This document shows, in pieces, positions 20,637 through 32,187 of a stretch of DNA of 64,000 bases. Every line of letters begins with the position of its first letter. Position 1 is the stretch's first letter. A program made the translations under genes and the position numbers. The DNA comes from Paracamarosporium sp. OC-R06-R3 (Eukaryota; Ascomycota; Dothideomycetes; Pleosporales; Didymosphaeriaceae): assembly GCA_019828545.1 (NCBI GenBank), contig JACVRA010000096.1, forward strand, positions 1 to 64,000, read 5' to 3'. The notes beneath the pieces were generated by a model, which had not been told where the DNA came from, made no database searches, and worked only from the letters and a program-made list of their open reading frames with translations.

Positions 20637-21587
20637 TTAGGAGTAGTTGTCCTTCACTCTGCGCTGCGACTCGCTGTCGAGGAAGCTACCCCTGCTCTTT
20701 GAGGAACGTGTAGACCGTTTGCGCCTTACGCCCGTAGACTCACGATCAAGAGATCCGCCAATGCAGAATAAGAGAGATGCCAGGAAGTAGCAGACAAAGC
20801 TGGTCCATGCGAAAGCCATCAACTTGGTGCCGATGTGCGATTCGAAACCATTTCTGCGCCACGCATTACGTCCTTGGACAACCCACGCGCTATCACGAGG
20901 TCAGCGTTCAAGCACGCCAAAAATAACAGTGTAAATACTCACGTCATCAATGCGGCAGCAAGGACTTGGAAGAACAGTGCAACAAAGGTAGTGAGGGCGC
21001 TGACTGGATCACGGTTAGAGACGTCGATATAGGACGCCAGACACAACTTACGATATCCACCTAGACGGCTAAAGAGCGCCAGCAAGCCTGTAAGCAAAGC
21101 TATGCAGGCGAAGACAAGAGAAATTAAATAGAATGCGAACATGAAGCGAGATAGATAATAGAAGTGATGTGTGCTGTCCATGTCAATTTCAGCGACCCAG
21201 CCAGATCAGAGACGGCTGTTTCTCACCCTATGAAGCTCCCAGGTACGTTTGTCCGCGTGAAGAAGTTGCGCGGAGGATCGAATGGCAGTGCAGGGACAGC
21301 CGATCCACAATTCGCGTTGTGGGAGTTCGCATCGACGCCACAGATGGCCCAGAAAGTCCATCGCGAGGGATTCCGCGCATTTGGAATGCCGTTGGTGGAT
21401 GCCTCGAGGAAGTAGAAGCGGTTCTCGGGCGCGCTGTTCACGCCGCCGGAGAGGATGAGGAACCACTCCAGTAGGAGACCGCCGGCCAGCAGGAAGAGGG
21501 CTGCCAAGCCGAGAATGGGTCCTGGAGCAGCAGTGAGCAATTGCAGGCGATAGCAGAGGGAATGGAGCGCAACGCACGGGCAACCAT
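20637..21587 (-). CDS. SUR7/PalI-family plasma-membrane protein, five exons
   Basis: Four-span membrane protein of the SUR7/PalI group; relatives lie in eisosomes and cortical patches or help sense ambient pH. Exons on the minus strand are 21578-21587, 21227-21521, 21052-21173, 20943-21003 and 20637-20889, giving 246 residues. Helices lie at about 5-27 (ILGLAALFLLAGGLLLEWFL), 110-135 (FYLISLVFACIALLTGLLAL), 146-164 (VALFFQVLAAAL) and 186-208 (AFAWTSFVCYFLASLLFCIG). The extracellular loop has the claudin-like W-x2-W-x2-C motif (RWTFWAIC) with a second Cys 11 residues later. The basic Arg/Ser-rich tail is cytoplasmic. The 10-base first exon (MVA plus one base) is set by a GTGCGT donor and CCAG acceptor and gives the usual short N-terminus. 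Confidence 0.85.
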
Positions 21588-22240
21588 GGCAACAGGATGC
21601 AGTCGCAGATGTCAGGATTGGAGTTGCAATGTGCTGCTTGAGATGCGAGTATGGCAGGCAAGGCCGGATGATAGCGGAACGCAACAGGCATGCTGCAAAC
21701 AGCTTGTTTAAAGAGCGGTGCAGGCGTGACGTATGGGCAGCTTTGTCGATGCGTAGAAAGACGACCAGGCTCCGGCAGTGCCGATGATGCAGCGTTGCAT
21801 CATAGCTCCCCTTCACGTGTGGCGCATCGAAGTCGGAGCTAAAAGATGGGTAGATGGGCATTCCAGCTCAAACTGCCGGAAACGGTAAGCGTTGATTGCG
21901 GCGGGGATGCGGAATCTCTTGAAGTGCATCTCGTCAGGTCGCACAAACGGCAGAGAATCTGACAGACATTGGAACCTGCGGCGAAGTCTCTGGGCAGCGC
22001 GTCTCGTCTTATTGGGCAGAGATATGCCGCCTTGAGGGGCAGCTGCCGTGAAGATGGCGGTTGTCTATGGATTATGCACAAACGGTGTGTACAGTGCGCA
22101 CTTTGTTAGTCGAAAAGTAAAGATTTAAGCATTGTGATGCACACCGGGGGTTTCGTGGTTTATGGCAGCCGAGGCATGGGCCACGGAGATCTTCCAAGCT
22201 CAGCAGGCCGGTGTTAGCGACAACAACACTTCTTGCGACC
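21588..22240. other. Divergent promoter region
   Basis: Region between the divergent SUR7-family and RAVE genes. Open frames here overlap on both strands and lack family features; probably both promoters. Confidence 0.4.
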
Positions 22241-23279
22241 ATGTCTACTGCTGTCTGGCCGCCCATGGATGCTGCCCAGCTGGCCCGCGAGCAGGCCGCT
22301 TCGCAGGTACGCTCTGCGCTGCATGGCCGTGATGTCCACTGACGCTGTGCAGGCCCGCGAGCTCGAGTGGCTGCTGGTGCAGCTGCGCGACACGCTGCAA
22401 TCGCTCAAGGCTGGCTTTGAAGAATGCGCTACCTTACTCGCACCCTCGGAGCATGGATCGACGCTGGTCCTGTCGTCACTACGATCCGAGAGCCTGAAGG
22501 GTCTGGTCACACGTGTGGGCACCCGCATCGTCAAAGGCGTAAGCTCCCCTATATCCAACCCACTATCTCGAGCATCATGTCCATCTTGCTGACGCTATCG
22601 GGCTGCCCAGCATGTGAAGCTCCGCCTGGCAAGTCTCCCACCACCGCGCGGAGCATCAGCGGTGGAGCTGGCGATATCGTCTGCGCCTCAAGCCCCGACC
22701 CTCGTTATCCCCCAACTGACGGCCGTCCGCACCGCAATCAACACCTGTTTGGATGTCATCGACGTGACTGCCTGGACTGGCGATGCTACAGACGCCAACT
22801 TTGTCTCCGGCCAGCTGCGCTTGTTGCATGACCACATCCAAGAAGCTCGCCAGGCGCTCAAGGGGCATTCAAACACCCAGTCGCCATGGTGTGAAAACCC
22901 GCTCGACGAGCACATCTTCGACCCGCCGCTCCCTCCAAACGTCTCCTTCCACCTCTCCATATGCGATGCCGCCTTGCTGCTCGAGATACGTACGCTCGAG
23001 GCGCAGAGCGCAGCCGGTGAGGATAGCTACACTGGTTTCAGTCTGCGTGACAGACTGGCCGTCGCTCTCGGTGGCACGCGCCCGCCACATCACGATGAGG
23101 CCGATCGCGTTTTCCAATATCGAAAGCAGGACGTGCGCGTGAAAGAGAAGATTCGGGTCGAGAGTCAGGACCCGGCGCTCATCTCGGCCATGGCCAAGCT
23201 AAATGCGCTGGAACACAATGTAGTGCTGAGTCGCAAAGCTCTGCATATCGTCATGGGCCGTGAAGAGCAATTGGAATGA
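22241..23279 (+). CDS. RAV2: RAVE complex subunit 2 / Rogdi-family protein
   Basis: Subunit of the RAVE complex that reassembles the vacuolar V-ATPase V1 and V0 sectors. Exons 22241-22306, 22353-22538 and 22611-23279 give 306 residues. The family shows an N-terminal helical bundle (REQAASQARELEWLLVQLRD across the first junction) and the conserved stretch VSFHLSICDAALLLEIRTLE near residues 208-227, followed by SYTGFSLRDRLAVALGG. The length is typical. Both introns are GT-AG with clear branch sites. The start is the first ATG of exon 1 (MSTAVWPPMDAAQLARE). Confidence 0.85.
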
Positions 23280-23292
23280 CAGTGAGAACATA

Positions 23293-23400
23293 CCCTACCT
23301 CCGGAGACGCTTGATGCTATCTCCTCGGCGGCCTATTTTCGTCACATATCGAACGCATTTTGGATTGCTAATTGCTGAGTGGATTCTACCCTTGGCATAC
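23293..23400 (+). repeat. Segment duplicated at 32672-32773
   Basis: About 100 bases recognisably similar to a segment 9.4 kb downstream; shared blocks are CTCCGGAGA, ATCTCCTCGGCGG and GCATTTTGGATTGCTA. It begins just after the RAV2 stop codon, so it lies in or near that gene's 3' untranslated region. Confidence 0.6.
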
Positions 23401-23499
23401 ACCCGACCCCGCCATTCACATGCACATGTCTGCCCAGCGGACAGTGATTTTGTGAAAAGTCTCGCAAACGCAAAGCTTTAATTCTGGGCAGGTGTCTCA

Positions 23500-24090
23500 A
23501 TATCTTTCCTTGTTATTCATAGCAAAGCCAGGTTCTCTTTTGACGCATGCAGCCGCCCATGTTGGCATCGTCGTGTTGTGGCGTGCTTCCGCTTGTCCGC
23601 CAGCACAGCATAAAAGCCGCCCAACAAAGTAACTAGTCGAAAAGCGCTCTACTTTGTATTCTAACGCTTCTCTAGAGACAGTGCGGAGAAGGAAATCAAG
23701 GAACAATTGGCGCTTTTGCAAGAAAGTATTCGGGAGCTCCTGGGGTCATTCTTTGTTTTGAGATGTAAGGTATTGACACTTATGAGGCTAGTCACGTCAA
23801 CGTGCCAAAATGCCTTCGTTTACCAAAGGATTTGGCTAAACTAGTTTTTGTTAATTAACAGCGCGAACTTGAGGCAATTCTTTGCCGGTTATTATCCTGG
23901 GGGATAGCGATCTCGGACGAGATGGATGGTATTGGTTAGATGAGGCATTTGAGACGTGTACTGAATCATGTATCGCAGCTCCTTGATGGCACAACGGGGG
24001 CCATGACGAAGCCACAAGCCCAAGTAGATCGGCTTCTGCAGCTAATCCACAATTACCCTTGCCACGAGTTCTTTTTTATCAGAGCGTAGG
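23500..24090 (+). pseudogene. Fragment of an unidentified gene
   Basis: Coding-like exons with splice signals but no intact frame. HVGIVVLWRASACPPAQHKS is followed by a GTAACT donor, TTCTAAC branch and CTCTAG acceptor (23675), then KEIKEQLALLQESIRELLGS; further on, beyond an acceptor at about 23849, come RELEAILCRLLSWGIAI, a TAG, and LNHVSQLLDGTTGAMTKPQA to FFFIRA and a stop. The helix-rich character is clear, the family is not. No start codon found. It may be a decayed gene or one whose 5' exons I missed. Confidence 0.35.
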
Positions 24091-24104
24091 GCAGTGGAAA
24101 GAAA

Positions 24105-24200
24105 ACAGCGAAGGTCGGATCCAAAGAGAGGGGGGGGAAGAGGTCAGTATTTGCTGTGTATGCGGCACAGACAGCTGACCATGCTGTACAATACGTCGAA
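24105..24200 (+). repeat. Segment duplicated upstream of the Hsp70-like gene
   Basis: About 85 bases similar to 26686-26768. Shared blocks are GATCCAA, TTTGCTGTGT and GACAGCTGACCA. Copies are in the same orientation, 2.6 kb apart. Confidence 0.65.
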
Positions 24201-25364
24201 GTGCATAATGTGTCAAGGGCGTGCGGCTGTCGTTGTGTGTAGACTAAGACGGATCCACAGCAGTGTCAATTTCGTTGAAATCCTGGCGCGTGGTCATAAA
24301 CTACTCGAAGCTAGACTGTCATCCCTCGAATAGTATGGACTAATATATCCCAAAGGCTCCACTCTCATGCAATCACTCTCATGCAATACTATTCGCAACT
24401 GCGGGCTTGGGAATCGGCGAGGCCACCATCTAGACATAAACATTGTACGGCCGTTGACGACGGCCGCCTTACACATTGCATAATTTGGAAAACCATCTGA
24501 CCTCATGCTGCTACGTATCGAGTGTGTTCTTACGACCCGCATAGCTACGACCACACCTTGCCTGGCCACATCTTACCTTCAACTCAACCACATCTCGCTT
24601 GCTGTATCCTGTCCGGCCGGGCCTTGCTGGATTTTGCTTTATCCGCTCCTTCTCTAGCATGCCATGTCACCTCTTCTAATTCTACAGGCAAAGTAATCTG
24701 GGTATAAAATTATGTAAGCGGTAGGGGCTAATTCCTTCACAGCGCTAATGTCATCGTTAACATACAACTCTTCCTTTTCATCATCTAGAAGTCCTCCGCC
24801 GTGTCCTCTATGTGCGTTCAAGGATGTCTGCTCAAAGCGAGAGCGGAGGCGTCAGGAGGTATTCTATCCTGCGGAATCCGAGTGACTTGCGTGATCCCTC
24901 GAGCTGCTTTAGCTCGGCCGCTCACTGTGCCCTCTCGCCGGCAGAACCTTAAAAGTCCGGCATCTTTATCCTATGATGACCGCGTCGAGATGTCGCAGAA
25001 ACTCGGTAGCGTCGCGATCTTACGCCTGGGGAACGTCGGAGGAGCTCCCTCGTAGGGTTAGGCGCCACGAGTGGGAAGGACGTCCGGTATTTCGTGTTGT
25101 TCTTGGCGACGAGCCGTAATGCGAGCGTGAAGGGGCTAATGACGACCGGTGATTGACCCGCTATTGTAACGAGCGACATCACAAAGGTCGCTGAGGGAGG
25201 GGGAAACAGAAGTCGAAATTGAGTGGGCCTTTTTTTTCAAGATGCTTGAACTATGACTCTGGACAAACATGATAATGTCCGAATGCATCTCCGTATGCAT
25301 GAGAAGGCTGCCCAGTGCCGTGTTGATATCGTTAAATGTTTCTCCTTTGGTATCTGGATTTTTT
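24201..25364. other. Intergenic, nothing firm
   Basis: Short frames on both strands without coding character. No RNA gene seen. Confidence 0.4.
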
Positions 25365-25430
25365 TTGTAGGAATTTGGCGCAGGCCTAGGTACAAAAAGT
25401 ACTAAAGAAAACAGGTGATTCCCTTTCTTT
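25365..25430 (+). repeat. Dispersed repeat, copy C (most diverged)
   Basis: Shares the order GAATTTGGCGCAGGCC, GGTACAAAAAGTA and AGGTGATTCCC with copies A, B and D, but with more substitutions and no clear left end. Confidence 0.55.
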
Positions 25431-25663
25431 TTATATATCGCCGATCTCGCTGTTGATTAGCTACGTCGACCGGCTTGCTAGTTGCAACGAAAACGGCCGC
25501 ATGCTGTGAGACAGTTACGAGTCGTACTATCAGTGGCACTCGTTATACCTTGAACTGATAGCAATCTATAGGATAACTGAGGTCATTTGCCGATATATAG
25601 ATATTCTCTGGGTCCGATCGCGAGAGTAGTAACCAACCACCTCACACTTGGAAAATTATCCAA

Positions 25664-25981
25664 ATGGAATCATACGCACCAATTCCATTGCCCGCGCATC
25701 TTCGAAAAATGACAGCTCTGCAGAAACCTCGTCGTACGAGAGTTGTATGCGATCAATGTCGTCGCATAAAGCGTAAATACGCACCCGATCCTGTCAAAGG
25801 TAATTGCCAGGAATGTACCAAAAGAAGACGGATGTGCACTTGGTCCGTTCTCAAGGAGAATTTTATCGGCCTTGAACGCTTGCTCTCTAAACAGGGTCTA
25901 GAACAGTCATGCACTATTTTTTTGCGGTATTACGCTTTACCAGCAGCCATACATATTCGCATCTATACAGGAACCCGATGA
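25664..25981 (+). pseudogene. Zn2Cys6 regulator fragment lacking the third zinc-binding Cys
   Basis: An ATG-started 105-codon frame with a zinc-cluster signature at residues ~29-55: CDQCRRIKRKYAPDPVKGNC then CTKRRRMC. The third Cys is Tyr (TGC to TAC), a G-to-A change in the RIP-preferred CpA context. A linker follows (ENFIGLERLLSKQ) and then the frame dissolves, with no regulatory domain downstream. Without the third ligand a binuclear cluster is not expected to form. It may be the 5' end of a decayed regulator; downstream exons were not found. Confidence 0.6.
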
Positions 25982-26539
25982 GACCTGGCGCACCATTGAT
26001 GTTCTAGGAGCATTTATACAATCTGCGATGAACAGATGCCGGGGATCTAAAGAGGCCATTCCTGTGCGCGAGGAAACGAGAGTAACGATACAGTCATTGT
26101 TGAATTAGGCAGATGAAAGCTGTACGAATCGAGCGGGAGAGCCCATGCTGATTGGTGTGGAGTTTTATGTTGTTGCAGAAACGAACACGTGATCATAGCT
26201 TTACAATCATTTGATTTCTTCTTTTGTATCTAGTACAGCTTCAGATTCTGATCGCCTATTTAATAGGCCAAGCTCATCTGATCTCTCCTATATAGCAATA
26301 AATCAAATACTGCTCGCTAGGCCGAGCTTTCCAATCGTATGTGCCTCAATACATGTTTGTTGGTAGAGGTGCCAGAGAATCCAAGGCAATGTAGGGAGCA
26401 ACTACCCGAGATGCAGCATATCAGATACTGCTAATAACATGTGATCTTGTCACTTGTTAATCCCGCACGCCCAACTCATAATCCAGCATTCTGTTTCCCA
26501 GAATTAGTGAACGGGCGATAACCTTGAACTGCTGTAGTG
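25982..26539. other. Decayed or intergenic sequence
   Basis: Possibly the decayed remainder of the zinc-cluster gene; nothing readable. Confidence 0.35.
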
Positions 26540-26800
26540 ATGGGTTACCCTGCGAAGCCACTTCTTGTTGTTGTCTGCACACTATTTACATTGACATTTA
26601 AGGTCGCTAAAGCGGAGAAAAACCTGATGCACGATCACATAGGTTTGGAAAAGCAGGCAGAAGGAATATTTTATCTGATAGGGAACGATCCAAGGAGGAA
26701 AAAAAAGAGGACAGTGTTTGCTGTGTGTATGCAGCACGGACAGCTGACCACGCTATACGATACGAGGCGTCCAATCCTATCGCTCAGGCCACTTTACTAG
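26540..26800 (+). CDS. Possible small secreted protein
   Basis: An 86-residue frame starting MGYPAKPLLVVVCTLFTLTF, which reads as a signal peptide with a likely cleavage after AKA. The mature part is short, basic and without cysteine pairs. Its 3' half coincides with the segment duplicated at 24105-24200, so the frame is partly repeat sequence. It lies 240 bases before the Hsp70-like gene on the same strand and could be a relic of an upstream paralogue. No family recognised. Confidence 0.25.
   Translation: MGYPAKPLLVVVCTLFTLTFKVAKAEKNLMHDHIGLEKQAEGIFYLIGNDPRRKKKRTVFAVCMQHGQLTTLYDTRRPILSLRPLY
26686..26768 (+). repeat. Second copy of the 24105-24200 segment
   Basis: Same-orientation partner of the segment described at 24105; overlaps the small secreted-type frame. 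Confidence 0.65.
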
Positions 26801-27042
26801 CTGACTGATCAATCAGATCCTTAGGTTTGTGAGGACACGAAGCCTCTTGGCGTACTGAGCGTTCCTGGAACACCGATGCGCATTACCGATACTGTGTATC
26901 TGTCCCTTCGGATCTGCTTTAAGGCGTTCAATGAGTCAATGACTAGGCAGCAAAGATGTTCATAGTTTGGTGTTTGGAATGAGGAACTTGGCTTTGCTTG
27001 CCTTGACTTCACACCATTCTCGAGTTTCATTTTCTACGGTCA

Positions 27043-29302
27043 ATGATGACAGAACACAGTGGTATACGTTCGCGCACGAGATCGGGATCGGGCATTTTCC
27101 TACTCTTTCTATTTGTCCTCCTCATAGGTAGCTTAGCCTTCGCAAAACCAGCACATGCAGCTCCGGTAGATGATGAACCAAGTACCCCGAAGCCTCCTAT
27201 AGTCGGTATCAGCATTGGTAATTCATGGTCTTCAACTGCAATAAGTAATTCGTATGTAATTTAGTCGAAGATGCGATACCTTCTAACACATTACAGAAGT
27301 AGGGGGCATTGCGGAGGGCGAGAAGCCGGTACTACAGAGATAATCCCTAATAGGAACGGCCGTCCTGTTACACCATCTGTTGTAGCCTTCACTGATACTG
27401 GGGAGGTGTTGGTCGGCGAAGAGGCAGTGGAGACTCTACTCACCAATCCTCGTCTTGCCGTGACTGGTTTCAAAAGGTTGCTTGGAAAGAAATGTTCCCA
27501 GATTCAGGATCTCGTCGAAATAGCACCGTACCGCATATCTTGCCCAGAGAATGACATTCCGATCATTGAGATGATGGTCGGACCAGAGGGGAGATCGATA
27601 CACTATAATGCTACCGAGATCGCGGCGCTGCTGATAAAGCAGCTGAAAGCCGATGCAGAGGAGTACATTGGGCAAGAGATCAAGCATGCAGTTTTAACTG
27701 TACCAACGGGTTTCGATGACCTTCAAAGGGTATGTGCTGTTCAAGGCTAGCTCTTCCGCCGATGAACTGACGACACCCAGCAACATATTAGGGAGGCTGC
27801 AGCCATCGCTGGACTTGGAGTGCTTCGTGTTATCAACGAGGCTTCGGCAGCCGGTTTGGCACACGATCTAGATTTGATTGACGACCGACTACACCGGGAG
27901 CGCTGGTATCTCGTCTATAACCTGGATGGTGCCTCATTCGAGGCGAATGTGTTTACTCTCGAAGAGGGTGTTTTCGAAATGATTAGCACAGTCAGGAGGG
28001 AGCTGACAGGCAGGAATGGATTCGAAGACGACTGGAACCACCTAAAGGCGTACTATAATCAGCGAGACTCAATTAGCGTACGTGGTAAAAAGCAGTGGCA
28101 CACTAGATCAATCAGGAATGCTTACACTTTTGCAGGTTCAAGAAGATAACGTCGAACATAGATTCCCAGCTGACGAATCAGGTCAAAAACCTCTCATGAT
28201 GGCAGGAGCCGTCCGCACAAGAGAACCCCTCGTGCGTGCCCAACCACAAATCAAAATCACCAAAGTATCTTGACTGACCGATATCACAGGACCAGGTCAA
28301 ATACATCGACGTTAGTGACGCACTCGATATCATTGGAAAAGCTCTCCGCGACGCAAATGTAACCATCTATGACATTCATGGCATCATTCCCACGGGGGAC
28401 GTGTCTCGCATTCCGGAACTTCGTCCTGCAATTACAGAACGATCTAGTTTTTCCGTTCCTTTCCACAATCGCATCGACTCTGGAGTGGTTACAGCTCACG
28501 GTGCTGCAATACAGGGCTCTGTTGTCGGATTGGACGATGATGTTAGCTGCTGCTTAATCATGGAGGTGAATAGTCTGTCACTGGGTGCGTTCAAGATCTC
28601 GCTTGTGATATATGGGCCACTGAATCCGAAGCAGGTGTCGAAACGGCGGGTGGTATCATGAACAAAATGATCAAACGAGGGACCACCATACCTACAAAAA
28701 AGGCACAGATATTTACTACAGCCGCTGACAATCAAACATCCATATTGGCCAAAATAGTTAGAGGGGAGCGAGCCTTTGTCGTCAACAATACAGTCATCGG
28801 TAGCCTAGAGCTTAAGGATCTAGAACTCCGTCCACAAGGGGAACCAGAGGTAAATCTTCTGGTCCATGACTAGCTAATAATTCGCTAATACCGGCTGCAG
28901 ATCAATATCATATTCGAGCACGACGCCAATTATGATTTGAAAGTGAGTACTCCATTTAGACTTAATGACTGAAACTATAACTGACTTTATGTAAAGATCA
29001 CCCTGGCCGAGCTAGGTAGGAACAATACCATTAGCCTTTACCTTGCATCATCGGAGTACATGGGAGAAGAAAATTATGAGCTCATCGAAGAACATGTTCT
29101 AGAATGGGATGCTCATGAGGACGAGGAACGGGCCCTTCGCGATGTTGTTCAGAGACAAATCGATGAAAGAGAAGATGACCTTCGCGACGCTACCAAGAAA
29201 GAGATAGTTCCACGGCCTTACCCTGATGTATATCCCCCAGATGACTTCGATGTTCCTTGTGGACTTATATGTTCATGGTGGACCTGGCTGCAACATCTGT
29301 GA
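27043..29302 (+). CDS. Divergent Hsp70/BiP-like protein with degenerate ATPase motifs, eight exons
   Basis: Hsp70-family protein resembling ER BiP/Kar2. Exons 27043-27251, 27297-27729, 27781-28077, 28136-28231, 28290-28584, 28635-28849, 28901-28942 and 28997-29302 give 630 residues. A signal/anchor segment lies at ~17-34 (GIFLLFLFVLLIGSLAFA). The backbone is recognisable: NGRPVTPSVVAF, HAVLTVPTGFDDLQRQ, LRVINEASAAGLAHDLD, and in the substrate domain SLSLGVETAGGIMNKM with IPTKKAQIFTTAADNQ. The nucleotide-binding motifs are not: phosphate-1 GIDLGTT-type is GISIGNS, phosphate-2 DLGGGTFD-type is NLDGASFE, and the adenosine motif is IIPTGDVSRIPEL. The C-terminus is acidic and ends WTWLQHL without HDEL. 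The nucleotide domain is shortened. Frame and splice sites are intact, so the gene looks maintained, but ATP hydrolysis is doubtful. Function unknown. Confidence 0.8.
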
Positions 29303-30469
29303 GTTGGCGATATGTACTTGTGGTAGAGATGATAGTGGACATATACAATTTTGGAGTAGCACGCGATGATATCTGTGTTCTGACGACTTCTTAACAAATA
29401 TAACAATCCAGCAATCCTTCCATTTCTACGGTTCATCTTGCCCTCTACATCATCCTTGGCACTCTCCGAGATTTAGTTAAATAAAGACATTGCCGAAGCA
29501 GACGACAGAATCACGTGTCGATGCGTGCTTCGGGTTGAGGGCTACTATCTCGGAGCTAAATGCCACTGTTTGTTCGCGAGTATCGTGAACACCCGAGCTT
29601 GGCTTGTATGTATCTTGTAACGGTGGAAAAGCGCTTGTAGCGGTGAGTTCAAAGTTGAGGTAATCGTTGTTCTTGAGTAGCTACGCTACGGAAGCTATAT
29701 AAACAATCTCTATGACGTACTGCTGCTGCCCAGGCGGGTGCTCCTGCTGCTCAGGCAGGTGCACCTGCCACGCTCCAACCGTCACATATCTCTTCCGCTG
29801 TAATGTTGAGTCCTGCTACTGTATTTCCGCGGCAGGTACAAGGTGTCGAGCTCCTGCGCTCCCCACACTCGACTGAGGGTCAATAGATTGCGACCCGCTT
29901 TAACGCAATTGTAATTTTGTAGTATGTGATGTTGCAATCTTGTTCAGAACCGCGTTCGAAGTCACGTTCGAGGTCGCGAGCGGAACCGCGAGCGGAACCA
30001 CGTCTAGCACCGCTTCAAAGCTCGGACCGGTTGCTGACAGACACGCAGTACACACCTGCTCTCTGTCATGCGGGCAAGTGAAACATCCGCATTGACTAAA
30101 TTAGCAATCACGGGCCCGTCCTCGTCATATCAGTTCTTTCTTCTTACTCAAGTTCCTGTTGCAGTATTTTGCACTGCTTTCTGTTATATTGTGGCCGTGG
30201 TTCTTAACGGGGCTACGACTGATTTAAGTCGTGGCGATCGCACATTTGATCAGCATTGAACAACGCCGATTCCTTTTGGTTTGCATCAACATTACAGTGA
30301 CTAGCTTTGAACATTGTGTGTTCGAGTTCGATTTATGTGTGCAAAGAGTTACCTACCGTCAGTGATACTCTTGACAACCTTTGTGGATGCCTTCCCGCTC
30401 TTCCTATACCAGTGCACTTTTGCGGCGTCCGAAAACCTCTTCTTCTCGAGCACCTACATATCCACCTGA
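29303..30469. other. Gap with low-complexity coding-like debris
   Basis: Includes two imperfect copies of an Ala/Gln/Gly/Pro-encoding segment (about 29725-29770, reading AAQAGAPAAQAGAP) ending in a stop near 29886, and an imperfect GCGAGCGGAACC-type repeat at 29947-30003. No complete gene. Confidence 0.4.
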
Positions 30470-30706
30470 CTATGTTGATTGTAGAGAATTCGCAGATAGG
30501 CCTGCTTTCCTTCTTTTCCTTCTGTCCAAATCGCACTGTTCGCACTCACGAGCGACACACCCGGCGAGCACCGCTTTCCCAATTTTCGACCGGCTCTCGT
30601 CATCGTACGCCAGAGGCACATCCTTTTCGTCCAGCGCAATCCTCGCCGTCGCTAGAAACACCTCGCCGTCCCACTCAATTATCACTGTCTCAGTGATCTC
30701 TGCCAT
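30470..30706 (-). CDS. Hypothetical small charged protein
   Basis: A 78-residue frame from a true ATG (MAEITETVIIEWDGEVFLAT) with an acidic first half and a Cys/Arg/Lys-rich second half (CVARECEQCDLDRRKRRKAG). No membrane segment or signal peptide and no recognised family. It may be the first exon of a longer gene or a relic. Confidence 0.3.
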   Translation of the reverse strand: MAEITETVIIEWDGEVFLATARIALDEKDVPLAYDDESRSKIGKAVLAGCVARECEQCDLDRRKRRKAGLSANSLQST

Positions 30707-30779
30707 GGTGGCACTATCGGCAATGACATCATATGGCGTGCCTTCCCTCTTCACGACGCAGGACTCGCTAGCACTTTGA

Positions 30780-32187
30780 GCCTCTGGCGTTGCCCCTTTG
30801 CAGATTTTGCTATCTACTGATTAAAGAAGTCGGCGTATGGTCGAGTTTCTCCAGAAGCTCTGGGGCCTCGAAGCTATGGAGGTTGTCGTGGTATTGCATC
30901 CATCATAACCTGGCCTGCTCGTTTATTAGAGCCACCTCTGTCCTATGACGGGTGCGGAGTGCGTCCTCGAAGATTCTGTAGCTGGGCTCGTGCTTGTTAT
31001 ACAGATTTATTGTGTCTGGAAAGATCAAGGCACGCTGGCCTTTTGGTGTAGGGTCTGTCTACGATTCCTCTCATCCTCCCCATCCTGACCACTCAACCAA
31101 AGCACATGCACTCTGAGGGTCCCCTTTCGCCCAGTATGCGCAGTTCTCTTCTTCTTTGCATAGTTAACAGGAGCCCTTCAAGCTACTTGGCATCCGATGC
31201 TTTTCGAAGGGGAAGACTAGAGAGTGCTCCGAAGAAGATGCTAAGGTAAGACCGTAGTAAAACACAGTGGCCTTGACAACGAACAGAGACTATAAGATCT
31301 TATATCCATGTCCCCATCCTTCCCTGCACCCAGCGGTCCATATCCGCTTACTACAGTCCGCCAAGCGCCCCCGCGCACTCCACCTGCGTGCTGCAGCATT
31401 ATCGAACTTGACGACAGCGAATGCAGCACTCACTTTGCATGTGTGAAGAGGCTTGCAGAGCGGTCAGAAAGTTGGGACCCACAAGGATTGAAACGTGATG
31501 AGGCGCATGGACTGCTCCTGCACCCTCTGGTCGACGCCGAACGCACAGCAATGCCAGTTAGTCTAGTATCAAAAGGAGCGTTACTACATGTAATCTGCTT
31601 TTTGAGCTTGACTAGATAATGTTCTTTTACACATTATAACTAATCCAACTACTACCAGTCATTAGGGCATTTTCCTGTTCGGTGTCGACCGGAAAGAGCA
31701 TCATTAAGTTCCGCTGTCGATGGTGATGTAGGCTAATTGTAGGTGGGATTTACTTAGAGCCTTACACCTGCCTGCAGACGTGCTCGTTTTTTTTCTCTCC
31801 TTCTTTGGAATACAGGAGGGAGATGAGGGCAAGTTTGGGGGCAGTTGGAGGTAAAGGCCCGGGTTCCTCCTTGTTGCGCGAATTTATTGGTCGTAGCCCC
31901 CTGCATGACTGTTGGGTTTTATCTTGTAGGTCATAAAGGTTTTGTAAAGCGCGTCTCCACTATAGAGGTCGGGAGCATGCCATCAAACACATTCGAAGGA
32001 AACGGGGAAGACTTAGAAGGTTGTACGTTGCTAAAGAGACATGACCGCGAGCAAGAGGCAACAGGTGACAGGCACGACGGGCGCGGATATGTGGTGAGGA
32101 AACCTCCCTTCGACTGACTGCTAAGTAATGCGTCGTATACGAAAGCACAAACGACGGCTGTTTCCAAGACCGCCGGGTACAAGGGCT
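30780..32187. other. Gene-poor stretch
   Basis: A 103-codon frame at 31308-31619 begins at a real ATG but has no distinguishing features. Otherwise nothing supportable. Confidence 0.35.

Noticed and set aside
22424..23142. Additional proteins overlapping RAV2
   Set aside because: Long alternative frames arise from the GC-rich coding sequence; only the spliced Rogdi-family frame has domain support.
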